This document shows, piece by piece, positions 16,845 to 25,836 of a DNA stretch of 64,000 nucleotides. The notes beneath the pieces were generated by a model, which was given only the letters and a program-made list of their open reading frames with translations, was not told where the DNA came from and made no database searches. Source of the DNA: BAIKAL-G1 sp943369525 (GTDB taxonomy: Bacteria; Cyanobacteriota; Cyanobacteriia; PCC-6307; Cyanobiaceae); the NCBI GenBank assembly GCA_943369525.1, contig CALRNL020000001.1:124001-188000 (forward strand), in the 5' to 3' direction. A program made the translations under genes and the position numbers. How positions within the stretch are numbered: position 1 is the stretch's first letter; the number at the start of each line of letters is the position of its first letter.

Positions 16845-17836
16845 TGGCAAGCCGCCTAAGCCCTAGTCCCCCCTGGTGGCAAAACCGGCGCCTGGTGCCC
16901 TGGCTGGTCCAGGCGTGCGTAGGCCTGGTCCTATTGGTGGTGATTGCCTTTTTACTGGGCAACCTGGTGCGCAACCTCAGCGCGGCTGGGCTCCTGCTCA
17001 GTTGGCGCTGGCTGGGCCAACCGGCCAGCTTTGACGTCGCTGAAACCCTGCTGCCCTTCAACGCATCGCAGCCCTACTGGCGCGGCCTGCTGGCCGGCCT
17101 GGTCAATACCCTGCGGGTGGTGGGCCTGGGCCTGGTCGGAGCCACCCTGCTGGGAACCCTGGTGGGCAGCGCCACCTTTAGTAGCAATGGCCTGGTCAAA
17201 CGGCTGGCCCGGATCTATGTGGAGGTGATTCGCAACATCCCCCTGCTGCTGCAGCTGGTGTTCTGGTATTTCGTGGTGTTTTTAGCCCTGCCCAATGGCA
17301 CGGCGGCAATCCAATTGCCTGGAATTGTGCTCGCTAAATCGGGCCTATTCCTGCCGGGCTTTGAAGCCGGCCTGCACTGGAGCGGTCCCAGCCTGGTGGA
17401 TGGGGTGTGGAGGGCGCCACTGCGCTTTACCCCGGAATTTGGCGCCCTGCTCACGGGTCTGGTGGTGTACACAGGCGCCTTCATCGCTGAGGTGGTGCGT
17501 GGCGGGATTGCCGCCGTGCCGAAGGGTCAATGGGAGGCGGCAACCTCCTTGGGGTTGGGGCCGCTGCTTAGCCTGCGGCGCATCATCATTCCCCAGGCCC
17601 TGCGGGTGATTGTGCCGGGACTCAATACCCAATACATCTCCCTAGCCAAAAATTCATCCCTAGCCGTGGCCTGCGGCTACACCGATCTGTACTCGGTGGC
17701 GGAGACCAGCCTCAACCAAACCGGCCGGGCGATTGAGGTGATCGTGATTCTATTGGCGGCCTACCTCGCCATCGATCTGGTGATCTCCCTGGTGATGAAT
17801 GGGCTCAACCGGCTGGTTCAAATTAAGGAGCGCTGA
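16844..17836 (+). CDS. aapQ: Amino-acid ABC transporter permease 1 (AapQ/NatG type)
   Basis: About 330 residues from ATG 16844, whose A is the last base of the preceding stop codon. This is a HisM-type permease with about seven to eight membrane segments. The N-terminal half is LVLLVVIAFLLGNLV and LVNTLRVVGLGLVGATLLGTLVG; a periplasmic insertion follows, then TGLVVYTGAFIAEVVRGGIAAVPKGQ and the EAA loop EAATSLGLGPLLSLRRIIIPQALR that docks the ATPase. The large insertion in the middle is typical of AapQ. The stop TGA abuts the next start codon. Confidence 0.92.
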   Translation: MASRLSPSPPWWQNRRLVPWLVQACVGLVLLVVIAFLLGNLVRNLSAAGLLLSWRWLGQPASFDVAETLLPFNASQPYWRGLLAGLVNTLRVVGLGLVGATLLGTLVGSATFSSNGLVKRLARIYVEVIRNIPLLLQLVFWYFVVFLALPNGTAAIQLPGIVLAKSGLFLPGFEAGLHWSGPSLVDGVWRAPLRFTPEFGALLTGLVVYTGAFIAEVVRGGIAAVPKGQWEAATSLGLGPLLSLRRIIIPQALRVIVPGLNTQYISLAKNSSLAVACGYTDLYSVAETSLNQTGRAIEVIVILLAAYLAIDLVISLVMNGLNRLVQIKER

Positions 17837-19057
17837 ATGGGTCCGATCCAACGACCAGCGCCATCAACCCTGCGCAAGGAACTGTTCTCTAGCCCCGCCG
17901 ATGGCCTACTAACGGCCCTGCTGATCACCGGCCTGGCGGCGGCCGGCTGGCGGCTGATCCACTGGGCCCTAACCCAGGCCCATTGGGCCGTGATCCAGGC
18001 CAACAGCACCCTGTTTGCGGTGGGCCGCTACCCGATCGAGCAGCAATGGCGCCTCTGGCTGCTTGTGGGGTTGCTGGCAGCCGCCACCGGCATGAGCTGG
18101 GGGGTGTTGCGGGGCCTGCCCCGGCGGGACCGGCCGATCACGGCCCCCTGGCCCCGTAACGACCGGATTGCCGCGGCTGTGCTCCTGCTCCTCGCCGGCT
18201 GGATGCCGGCGGCCCTGGGGTTGGGGCTTGCGATCCAGGCCCGCTGGTGGGCACTCACGGGCCTGCTATTGCTACTCAGATGGCTGGCGGGCCGCTTCGC
18301 CGGCCGGCTGGGCAAGGGGGTAACCCTGGCCCTCCCTCTGATCTGGCCCCTGCTTTATCTCGGGGGGATGCTGCTGATTGGCGGTGGCCTGGGGCTGGTG
18401 ACCGTGGGCGCCAACGAGTGGGGCGGCTTGCTGCTCACCCTGGTCGAAGCCAGTTTTGCCATCCTGCTCAGCGCTCCCCTGGGGGTGATGCTGGCCCTGG
18501 GTCGGCGCAGCTCCCTGCCGCTGCTGCGCTGGGGCTCGGTGCTGTACATCGAGTTCATCCGGGGCGCTCCCCTGATCACCCTGCTGTTTCTGGGCCAGAA
18601 CATCCTGGGCTTCCTGCTACCAGGGGGCCTGGCGCCAGATCGAATCTGGCGGGCGGCCTGGATCCTCACCTTCTTTTCGGCCGCCTACCTGGCCGAAGCG
18701 GTGCGCTCGGGCCTGGCGGCCGTGCCCCGCGGCCAACTGGAGGCGGCCCGCTCCCTTGGCCTAAGCCTGCCCCAGGCCCTGGGCCGGGTGGTGTTGCCCC
18801 AGGCCCTGCGGATCGCCCTGCCCGCCACCGTCGGCCAGTTCATCTCCTTGCTGCAGGACACCACCTTGCTATCTCTCATTGGCCTGCTCGACCTCCTGGG
18901 CACGGCCCGCAGCGTGATGGCCAACCCCCTGTACCTGGGCAAGAACGCTGAGGTGTATTTGACGTTGGCGGTGCTGTTTTGGTGCTGCTGCGCGGCGCTC
19001 GGCCTGGGCAGTCGCGCCCTCGAGCGACGCCTCAACCCCCCCGGCCTGGGGCCCTAG
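17837..19057 (+). CDS. aapM: Amino-acid ABC transporter permease 2 (AapM/NatH type)
   Basis: A 406-residue HisM-type permease. The N-terminal third has several extra membrane segments (LLTALLITGLAAAGWRL, LLVGLLAAATGMSWGVL, LLLLAGWMPAALGLGLA). The core has EFIRGAPLITLLFLGQNILGF, SAAYLAEAVRSGLAAVPRGQ and the EAA loop EAARSLGLSLPQALGRVVLPQALR. It forms the heterodimeric channel with the preceding permease. It starts on the base after the preceding stop. Confidence 0.92.
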   Translation: MGPIQRPAPSTLRKELFSSPADGLLTALLITGLAAAGWRLIHWALTQAHWAVIQANSTLFAVGRYPIEQQWRLWLLVGLLAAATGMSWGVLRGLPRRDRPITAPWPRNDRIAAAVLLLLAGWMPAALGLGLAIQARWWALTGLLLLLRWLAGRFAGRLGKGVTLALPLIWPLLYLGGMLLIGGGLGLVTVGANEWGGLLLTLVEASFAILLSAPLGVMLALGRRSSLPLLRWGSVLYIEFIRGAPLITLLFLGQNILGFLLPGGLAPDRIWRAAWILTFFSAAYLAEAVRSGLAAVPRGQLEAARSLGLSLPQALGRVVLPQALRIALPATVGQFISLLQDTTLLSLIGLLDLLGTARSVMANPLYLGKNAEVYLTLAVLFWCCCAALGLGSRALERRLNPPGLGP

Positions 19058-19134
19058 CTCCGATCGGAAGCCAGACCCGACGTTTGCGACTCAGCCATCT
19101 CAACCAAGCCCCGAAAGCCCCCCACCCCAAACCG

Positions 19135-19896
19135 ATGCCAACCGCAGGAATCGTCGCCAACAGTTCCGCCATGATTGAGGCCCGAGGGGTGGAGAAGTGG
19201 TACCCCAATGGTTTCCATGCCCTGCGCGGCGTGGATCTCACGGTGCAACGGGGTGAGGTGGTGGTGATCATGGGCCCTTCGGGCTCAGGCAAAAGCACCT
19301 TCATCCGCACCTTCAATGCCCTGGAGGAGTTTCAAAAGGGCTCGATCACGGTGGATGGCATCGGTCTCAACGACGACCTGCGCAAGATCGATGCGATCCG
19401 GCGCGACGTCGGGATGGTCTTCCAACAGTTCAACCTGTTTCCCCATCTTTCGGTGCTCGAGAACCTCACCTTGGCGCCGGTGCTGGTGCGCAAGCGCCCC
19501 AAAGCGGACGTGCAGGGTCAAGCCATGGCCCTGCTGGACCGGGTTGGTATTGCCGAGCAGGCCCATAAGTTTCCGGGCCAACTCTCCGGCGGCCAGCAGC
19601 AACGGGTGGCGATCGCCCGCTCCCTTTGCATGGAGCCCCGCATCCTGCTCTTCGATGAACCAACCAGCTCCCTCGATCCCGAGATGGTGCGGGAGGTGCT
19701 GGAGGTGATGCAGGGATTGGCCGCCGATGGCATGACCATGGTGGTGGTGACCCATGAGGTGGGCTTTGCCCGCCAGGTGGCTGACCGGGTGGTGTTGATG
19801 GCCGATGGCCAGGTGGTGGAAGAGGCCACGCCAGAGCGCTTCTTTGACCATCCCCAGCATGAGCGCAGCCGTCAGTTCCTCGCCCAGATTCTCTGA
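19135..19896 (+). CDS. aapP: Amino-acid ABC transporter ATP-binding protein (AapP/BgtA type)
   Basis: About 253 residues from ATG 19135; a start at MIEARG (19171) would also give a complete ATPase. Motifs in order: Walker A GPSGSGKST, Q-loop region VGMVFQQFNLFPHLSVLENL, signature LSGGQQQRVAIARSL, Walker B ILLFDEPTSSLDPEM and the switch His in VVVTHEVGFA. It energises the transporter encoded by the three upstream genes, with which it forms an operon. In Anabaena the equivalent BgtA is unlinked and shared, whereas here it is linked. Confidence 0.93.
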   Translation: MPTAGIVANSSAMIEARGVEKWYPNGFHALRGVDLTVQRGEVVVIMGPSGSGKSTFIRTFNALEEFQKGSITVDGIGLNDDLRKIDAIRRDVGMVFQQFNLFPHLSVLENLTLAPVLVRKRPKADVQGQAMALLDRVGIAEQAHKFPGQLSGGQQQRVAIARSLCMEPRILLFDEPTSSLDPEMVREVLEVMQGLAADGMTMVVVTHEVGFARQVADRVVLMADGQVVEEATPERFFDHPQHERSRQFLAQIL

Positions 19897-19969
19897 ATTC
19901 CCCTAACAAACCAGGGCCGCCCCTGCTTAGGCCCAACCCACGCTGGATTGTTTGCGGTGGTTCATGCCC

Positions 19970-20001
19970 AAAAATTAGAACCCTCTAGCCTCAACTAGAG
20001 G
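19970..20001 (-). terminator. Terminator of the desaturase gene
   Basis: On the minus strand the stem CCTCTAG / CTAGAGG with a 6-base loop overlaps the last codons of the desaturase gene. About 10 bases later comes TTTTT. It lies in the gap between convergent genes and could also slow read-through from the amino-acid transporter operon. Confidence 0.55.
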
Positions 20002-21121
20002 CTTCAGCCAGGGAGATTAGGCGTAGGTCCTTGGAATCCCAGAGGATGTAACGGAAACAGCCGGGAATCTGGGCCAGGGTCAGCCGTTTGGCGCCTGTGA
20101 GCAGGTGGGCGTTGCGCTCATGGCACTGGCGCAGGCGGTAGTTGGGAATTCGCTCACAGAGGTGGTGGATGCTATGGAAGGCGATATCGGCCGAAAACCA
20201 GTTCAAAATCCAAGGCAGCTCTAGATTGCTGCTACCGGCCACGGCCCCCTGCAGATAGCTCCAACCCTCATTGCCATTGGCATAGGAGCCGGGATAGTTG
20301 TGCTGCACAAAAAAGATGCAGATGAAGATTGCCGCTGAGAAGGTCATCACCGTGGCATAGCAACTCCAGAACAGGCCCTGCCCGAGCCACTGGCCCATGG
20401 CCCACCAACTGGCGATCACCAACAGATTATTGGCGACCAGATCGGCCAGTTCAGCCCGGGTCGGTTGGTAGCGCTTGGGTGGGGATGGGTTGGGACCCTT
20501 AAGTCGGGACCCAATCCAATCGACCAGGGCTAAAATCAGAGCGATGCGGGGCTTGATGACCAGGTAGAAAAAGCCACCCGGCAGCAGCATCAGCGGATGG
20601 CGGCTGACGCCATACAGCCGTTGACTAAGGGGGGAGAGGGCCCGGTATTGCTCCAAGCTCAGCAGGGCTGAGGGGCCGCGGTAGCGCTCCCAGTTGCCAT
20701 TGTGTTTGTGGTGGTAGGCATGGCCCCGCGACCAAGGATGCTCGGGGATGCCATTAACAACCCCAAAAAGAAAACCAAAGACCTGATTGAGCCAGCGGCT
20801 GGCAAATAGGGAGCGGTGACCGCAATCGTGCATCAGCGAAAAGCTGCGCGACGAAAACAGAACCAGCAGCACGAGGATCGGCAGCAGCAGCAGGCGCTCC
20901 GCCAGCGGACCAGCCATCACCTGGGGCACCAACCACCAAAGTGCCGCCATCGGTACCAGGGTGCTGAACACCTGTAATAGGGCCCGGCCGTTATCGCTCT
21001 TGCGATAGGCCTCAAGCTCAAAATCACTACGCCGCAGCGGGCGTGTCGCCGTCCCCGGCGCCTGAAAGTCGGTGAAGGTCAGCGGATGGGTTCCAGAGGG
21101 CAGGCCATTGGCCACCTGCAT
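19991..21121 (-). CDS. Membrane fatty-acid desaturase / hydroxylase family protein
   Basis: A 376-residue di-iron membrane enzyme. The three histidine boxes are HDCGH (residues 98-102), HAYHHKH (134-140) and HSIHH (near residue 310). Hydrophobic pairs before box 1 (LLLLPILVLLVLFSS) and before box 3 (ATVMTFSAAIFICIFF) fit the desaturase topology. The spacing resembles acyl-lipid (omega-type) desaturases, but other members of this superfamily act on carotenoids or sphingolipids, so the substrate is not fixed. It is convergent with the amino-acid transporter operon. Confidence 0.85.
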   Translation of the reverse strand: MQVANGLPSGTHPLTFTDFQAPGTATRPLRRSDFELEAYRKSDNGRALLQVFSTLVPMAALWWLVPQVMAGPLAERLLLLPILVLLVLFSSRSFSLMHDCGHRSLFASRWLNQVFGFLFGVVNGIPEHPWSRGHAYHHKHNGNWERYRGPSALLSLEQYRALSPLSQRLYGVSRHPLMLLPGGFFYLVIKPRIALILALVDWIGSRLKGPNPSPPKRYQPTRAELADLVANNLLVIASWWAMGQWLGQGLFWSCYATVMTFSAAIFICIFFVQHNYPGSYANGNEGWSYLQGAVAGSSNLELPWILNWFSADIAFHSIHHLCERIPNYRLRQCHERNAHLLTGAKRLTLAQIPGCFRYILWDSKDLRLISLAEASS

Positions 21122-21551
21122 GGCCCTAGCCTAACGGTGCCAAGCCTGGGGCGCCCTGAGGCTGGTGTCAGGCCGGAAATGCGGCCAAGGCTTGCGAACC
21201 ACATGCTCGGCATCAATGCCAAGGGCTTGTGTGTCAGAAGGGTCTCCTCCTTGGGCTTTCAACCACGCGTTCTGCCTAATCGGGCTTCATCAATGGGTAA
21301 ATCCAGGGATCAATCCATGGTGAAATCAGTGACAACAGTCCTTTTCGGCAGCAACCTCAACAACCTTGGTCCCCATTGTTATTGATTGGAGGCTGCTTTC
21401 TATCCCGCCTATTGTTTCGGATTGCCATCCTGCTGCTGGTGCTCAGTCAGTTGCGCCGAGCCGATGGCAGCCGCGCCCCAGGGCGACGGCATAGGCCGAG
21501 CTGCCTATGAACGCGTGGTTGCCTAAGCCCGTGGTTCGATCGTGGAACTGA
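21122..21551. other. Intergenic stretch, no gene supported
   Basis: Between the desaturase start and the rhodanese relic. Short ORFs exist on both strands but none has recognisable motifs or convincing codon use. The desaturase promoter should lie in its first 150 bp. Confidence 0.5.
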
Positions 21552-21872
21552 GCCCAGGAGCCTGGGCACCTGGCCCAACCAGGGTCCGTACTGATTGATG
21601 GGCGGGAGTCCAGGCAGTTTGCCGCAGGCCACCGGAAGGGCGCGATCAGGATTAATCGCGGGGACCCGGTGCTTAGCATCGACCAGTTGGTGCCTGACCT
21701 GGCGACCCCAATCGCCTGCTGTTGCACCAGGGGTAATCGCAGTTGCCTAGCTGCCTACCAATTGCCCCAGCTGGGCTGGGGCAAGGTGGCCTCCCTGCGG
21801 GGTGGACTGGAGCAAGGGGATCAGAAACAATCCCTCCCAAGAGCGATGAAACCCGGGCCTGACCACCCCTAG
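21552..21872 (+). pseudogene. Rhodanese-domain relic lacking a start codon
   Basis: After a TGA at 21549-21551 the frame reads LAQPGSVLIDGRESRQFAAGH, later TRGNRSCLAAYQLPQLGW and VASLRGGLEQG, and ends at 21872. This is a nearly whole rhodanese domain, with the sulfur-carrying loop C-T-R-G-N-R still matching CxxGxR. No ATG, GTG or TTG precedes the domain in this frame; the first GTG (21669) would remove half of it. It is therefore best read as a gene that lost its 5' end. Use of a rare CTG start at about 21570 is the alternative. Confidence 0.6.
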
Positions 21873-21939
21873 GGCTGCGCTGCCAACCCGCCTTGGCGGC
21901 GTGCCCCGAGCCATCAATCCAACCCAATTCACCCAGCAA

Positions 21940-22599
21940 CTACCACATCCCTTTGACGGGCTTCTGGGTCGTTCCTCCAGGGGAGGACTGCCTTGGGCTG
22001 GCAACGGCAACTTGCCTGGCCTGGATGCAGGAGGGCAGGAACACGTACCAGGACAGCAGGGATGTGGACTGGGCAGGAGTGGTGGCCCGCACCCGATCGC
22101 AGACATTTTGTTTGCCATCAAAGCGATCGGTGTCCGCCAGGCGGAAATCAACCGGCAGGGCAGCCAGGATGCCTGCCGATGAGATCGCACCATCAAGGGC
22201 ATCCGCCATAATCGCCGAGCGCAGGGCCACCACGGCATCCTGCTTCAAGGTCCAATAAGGAACGTAGCTACGGGTTTGCTCGTCAAGAAACTGGATGCCA
22301 GGGGTCGAGTAGAGGAAATTGGCGACGGAGAGAAAATCAACCTTGTAGGGCTTGTTCATGCCAGCTCGTATTTCTTCGGCCGTCCAACCGGAGAGGTGGA
22401 TGCCATCAAGCAAGCCCCGATCGGTAATCTCCCCTGTGGCCAAGAAGGTGGTGATCGGCTGCTGATAGGTCGACCAAACAGCGCCGCCGGTGTTCCAACG
22501 GATCGGCCGTTCTGCCGCCTGGGCTCCCGGGCCTGAAAGGACAATGCCAGCAACACCTGCACCTAGCAGCAGCATGGCAGGAATGGTGGAGCGTTTCAT
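21940..22599 (-). CDS. Secreted DUF1400 domain protein
   Basis: 219 residues. A signal peptide (MKRSTIPAMLLLGAGVAGIV...AQA) is followed by a DUF1400 domain, a cyanobacterial domain usually found alone or ahead of an alpha/beta-hydrolase domain. Recognisable parts are VWSTYQQPITTFLATGEIT, FLSVANFLYSTPGIQFLDEQTRSY, ALRSAIMADALDG and ILAALPVDFRLADT. No hydrolase domain follows in frame, so it is either the short form or a truncated longer one. The last 50 residues show no further conservation that I can see. Exported, role unknown. Confidence 0.75.
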   Translation of the reverse strand: MKRSTIPAMLLLGAGVAGIVLSGPGAQAAERPIRWNTGGAVWSTYQQPITTFLATGEITDRGLLDGIHLSGWTAEEIRAGMNKPYKVDFLSVANFLYSTPGIQFLDEQTRSYVPYWTLKQDAVVALRSAIMADALDGAISSAGILAALPVDFRLADTDRFDGKQNVCDRVRATTPAQSTSLLSWYVFLPSCIQARQVAVASPRQSSPGGTTQKPVKGMW

Positions 22600-22744
22600 G
22601 AACCAATGATGGATCGCCCCACTAAGTTATTGAATCATCCAATTAATAGCGATTAAATTCAAATCTAAGCCGGATCAACTGCAGCCTGCAGCAAGCACCA
22701 GAAGATCCAGCCCCAATTCTCAACATTCCGCAAGACATTGGCCC

Positions 22745-22920
22745 CTAGCCATCACCCCTACGCTGGCTGGAGTGGCAGAACTGCGGGAAAGGGTGTAGGC
22801 ACGGGGCCCAAGCCCCAATGGTTTCGAGCACCATCCGCAGCCAGGGGGCAATCAGGCTTGTTTCTCGCAGGAAACCAGCATGGCCCTGGCGTGAATCGAT
22901 CGTGACAAAGTGCACCGGCT
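22745..22920 (-). pseudogene. Alpha/beta-hydrolase (MetX-like) 3' relic
   Basis: The minus strand from about 22920 reads PVHFVTIDSRQGHAGFLRET then LIAPWLRMVLE, resembling the end of homoserine-acetyltransferase-like alpha/beta hydrolases, where the catalytic His sits in a S..GHD.FL.E motif. A stop (TAG) lies directly upstream in the same frame, and the stretch up to about 23450 holds only short broken ORFs. It looks like the end of a decayed gene. The match is short, so confidence is limited. Confidence 0.45.
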
Positions 22921-23567
22921 AGGGGATAGGGGCCGGTGATTCCAGTCCCTTACCGGTCCGAACAAGCAGACAAATAGCCTGGTGATTCACCACCATCAAC
23001 AGGCTGAGATCCATGGCACGGAAGGCGATGGAGAACGACCATTCCTGCTTTGGTGAACAAGCCACTCAGGCCACTGGCCCGCCCAGCCAGATAGAGTCGG
23101 CTCCCAAACCCCTGGCCACGGTGTCCGGGAACGAAGGCCCCAACCTTGCCATCAGGAAAGGTCTCATGCCCCTGGCAGCAAGGCACCAAATCTGGGGGGG
23201 GGTATGGTGCTCACGCTGGAATTCGATCACAAGCAGGCCACTGACTTGGCCGGCCCGATCGACAGGCGCGTCTAAATGAGCCTGAATCGGCCATGGGCTC
23301 GAGACTTAAAGCGACTGGTGAACGACCCCAACTTTTGATCATCTGCTGGGACGTGGAGCTCATAAACTGGGGTCGCATGGACGCACAATGCAACAGCTAG
23401 GTTTCGTGCATATTGTCACGATTCAGCCTCCCGAAAAGAATGAATCACTACCTAGATGGTTGCAACTTGCTTTCGTGTGCCGAGAGCAATTCCCCAGAAA
23501 GTCCGACAAGCGCCATTAAAGGAGGCGTTCTGCAGTGATTCCCGACTGATTGCTCGACCCATCGTTC
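22921..23567. other. Intergenic stretch, probably decayed sequence
   Basis: Between the alpha/beta-hydrolase relic and the glutamine amidotransferase gene. It is less GC-rich than the genes and contains a G8 run near 23199. The minus strand may carry more of the same decayed hydrolase, but I cannot align it with confidence. No intact gene is supported. Confidence 0.4.
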
Positions 23568-24374
23568 TCAAGCCACGACCTCCCCAATTGCCACCTCAGG
23601 GATGTGGTGGGCCACCAGTTCACCGGCACGGAGCAGCAGGGCTTCGCCACATTGCAGCGGTAGCCAGTGTTCGTTGGTGGTGAGGGGTTGGGTGCTGACG
23701 ATCGTGACCACATCGCGATCCGTGGTGACCTGGGAGAAATCCACGGTGAGATCCTCATCGGCAAGCGTTGCGGTGGTGAAGGGGGCCCGCCGGGTGAGGC
23801 GATGCAATTTGGTGGTGGCATAGGCGAACAGCCAGGAGCCATTACCAATTAGGCAATTGAAGATGCCCATGGCTGCCAGCTGGTTGGCCCTAACCAGAAG
23901 GGCCTGGAATAGGGCGCTGGGATTGGAGGGATCGATGCGATCACGATCGAGCCCATTGAGAATCCAGCAAAAGGCGGCCTCACTATCGGTGCTTCCATGG
24001 GGCTGAAACGGGCCAGCAGCATCGAGCTGACCCTTGATGTCGCCGTTATGGGCAAACACCCATTCCTGGCCCTGCCATTGGCGATGGAAGGGATGGCAAT
24101 TTTCAAGTGCAATCACCCCCTGGGTGGCCTTGCGGATGTGGGCAATCGAGCAATGGGCCTTGAGGGCCAGATCGGCCACTTCGGCTGCCACTTTTGAAAA
24201 GGCCGCCGCATTCTCTTCGCGGTAGATGGTCACACCCTGGCCAGCGGGGTCAAAACTGGCCAGTCCCCAGCCGTCTCCATGTTCTCCGGTATCTCCGCCG
24301 CGCCGGGCTAGGCCGCGGAAGGAAAAGGTCATGTCGGTGGGGGTATTGGCGCTGAGGGCCAGCAATTCACACAT
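23568..24374 (-). CDS. Class II glutamine amidotransferase (YafJ/EgtC-like)
   Basis: About 268 residues from ATG 24374, chosen because it places the catalytic Cys at position 2 (MCELLALSAN); Met removal would expose it. Other class II features: GDGWGLASFD, AHIRKATQG, ENCHPFHRQWQGQEWVFAHNGDI and STDSEAAFCWIL. The family hydrolyses glutamine or gamma-glutamyl bonds; EgtC in ergothioneine synthesis is the best-known close relative. No ergothioneine genes are visible nearby, so the function remains open. The longer ORF upstream of this start would bury the catalytic Cys. Confidence 0.88.
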   Translation of the reverse strand: MCELLALSANTPTDMTFSFRGLARRGGDTGEHGDGWGLASFDPAGQGVTIYREENAAAFSKVAAEVADLALKAHCSIAHIRKATQGVIALENCHPFHRQWQGQEWVFAHNGDIKGQLDAAGPFQPHGSTDSEAAFCWILNGLDRDRIDPSNPSALFQALLVRANQLAAMGIFNCLIGNGSWLFAYATTKLHRLTRRAPFTTATLADEDLTVDFSQVTTDRDVVTIVSTQPLTTNEHWLPLQCGEALLLRAGELVAHHIPEVAIGEVVA

Positions 24375-24522
24375 GCTTGCAATGAAGACGAGATCTAGCC
24401 CATTGCGATCAGGTCGGCGAAATGGGTTGCCATGATTGGGCACCTAGCTTCCATATTACAGGGAGCAGCTGGGCCAAGCTGGCTGAAGTCCAACCCCCAG
24501 ACCCAAACCCGGCTCGCCACCT

Positions 24523-24550
24523 AAAAAGCCCCGACCACAGGGGCCGGGGC
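24523..24550 (-). terminator. Terminator of sbpA
   Basis: On the minus strand the stem GCCCCG / CGGGGC is followed directly by TTTTT, about 60 bp after the sulfate-binding protein stop codon. Good intrinsic terminator. Confidence 0.8.
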
Positions 24551-24609
24551 AAGGGAGTTGGTGTTTGAGCCCTGGTCAGGGCCCCTCCGAGTCTGGCAAT
24601 GGCCAGAGA

Positions 24610-25671
24610 TCAGCGGCTCTTGGCGAAGATTTGGTCCCAGAAGCCGCCCTTGCCAAAGAACTTCTTATTGACATTGTCCCAGCCACCGAAATCGGCCACC
24701 GTGAACGTCTTCAATTGCTGGAATTTGCCTTTGGCAAAGGCCTTGCCTTCGACTGTGACAGGACGGAAGCCATTGGCCACAAAGGCCTTCTGGGCCTCAG
24801 GGGTGTAAAGGAACTTAGCGAAGGCTTCGGCCACCTTGCGGGTGCCCTTTTTGTCCACGTTCTTGTCCACCACGGCAATCGGACCCTCAATCAAGATGTT
24901 CGGAGAAGGCAGCTTGTAAGGCACGGTCCAATCGCCAGTTTTACGGGCCAGGATCGCCTCATTCTCATAGTTCAGCAGTACATCGCCCTTGTTCCGCTTC
25001 ACAAACGTGTCAGTGGCTTCCCGGGCATCCTTGGGCAGTACATCAACATTTTTATAAACAGTTGTGACGTATTTCCGGGCAGCGTCCACACTGCCACCCT
25101 CTTGGGTGACAGAGCCATAGAGCGCCAAGAAATTCCAGCGGGCACCACCGGATGTTTTGGGGTTCGCCGTGATCACGTCAACGTCCTTGTTGTCGAGGTC
25201 TTGCCAGCTATTGATGCGCTTGGGGTTGCCAGGGCGCACGAAAAAGGCCACCACCGAATTGGTGATGATCGAGTTGCTGGGGTTCTCCCGCTCCCAGCCG
25301 GGCTGGATCAAACCAGTCTCTTGGAGCTTCAGCACATCGGCGCTAAGGGCCAAGCCCACCACATCGGCCGCCAAACCATCAATGACGGCCCGGGTCTGGG
25401 AGCCAGAACCGCCGTAGCTGGTTTTGACCGTAACGCTCTGGCCGGTCTTCTTCTTCCAGTCGGCCTCGAACTTAGGAATGATCTGGTCATAGGCCGATTT
25501 GGTCACGGCGTAGCTGACCAGGAGGATCGATTGGGGGGCAGCAGCTGGTCGTTTCTTATCAGCTGCAAGGGCAGCGGGACTGGCCAAAGCAGCCAGGCTG
25601 AGCGATGCGAAGGCCGTGCCGGCAAGACCGGCACCCAGGCGGCGGGACAGGGGGGAAGGCAGGTAAACCAC
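24610..25671 (-). CDS. sbpA: Sulfate ABC transporter, periplasmic binding protein
   Basis: 353 residues with a Sec signal peptide (RRLGAGLAGTAFASLSLAALASPAALAAD). The mature protein has the sulfate/thiosulfate-binding signature ILLVSYAVTKSAYDQIIPKFE, VKTSYGGSGSQTRAVIDGL, NPKTSGGARWNFLALYG and GDVLLNYENEAI. It delivers sulfate to CysT/CysW. The start is a GTG. It is divergent from an Rrf2 regulator gene, so the shared 165-bp spacer (25672-25836) probably contains the regulated promoter. The transporter's other genes lie 2-5 kb away across two regulator genes. Confidence 0.93.
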   Translation of the reverse strand: MVYLPSPLSRRLGAGLAGTAFASLSLAALASPAALAADKKRPAAAPQSILLVSYAVTKSAYDQIIPKFEADWKKKTGQSVTVKTSYGGSGSQTRAVIDGLAADVVGLALSADVLKLQETGLIQPGWERENPSNSIITNSVVAFFVRPGNPKRINSWQDLDNKDVDVITANPKTSGGARWNFLALYGSVTQEGGSVDAARKYVTTVYKNVDVLPKDAREATDTFVKRNKGDVLLNYENEAILARKTGDWTVPYKLPSPNILIEGPIAVVDKNVDKKGTRKVAEAFAKFLYTPEAQKAFVANGFRPVTVEGKAFAKGKFQQLKTFTVADFGGWDNVNKKFFGKGGFWDQIFAKSR

Positions 25672-25836
25672 TTAAAGCCGATGCATAACACGGGGAATTA
25701 AAGCAGATGGTCGGAGGTGCTCCTGGTATGTGGTGCCACATCCTTCCTGGGGCTGGCCAGGTCAAGGCTTTCGGGCCTTTCCCTGGCAGGAGCCTTGCTG
25801 CCACAATCCGACCATCCCCAACCGGTCTGCTTCGCC

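Noticed and set aside
15603..16850. 415-codon minus ORF opposite the amino-acid-binding protein
   Set aside because: The plus strand encodes a clear lipoprotein of the type-3 binding family. The minus frame has no motif.
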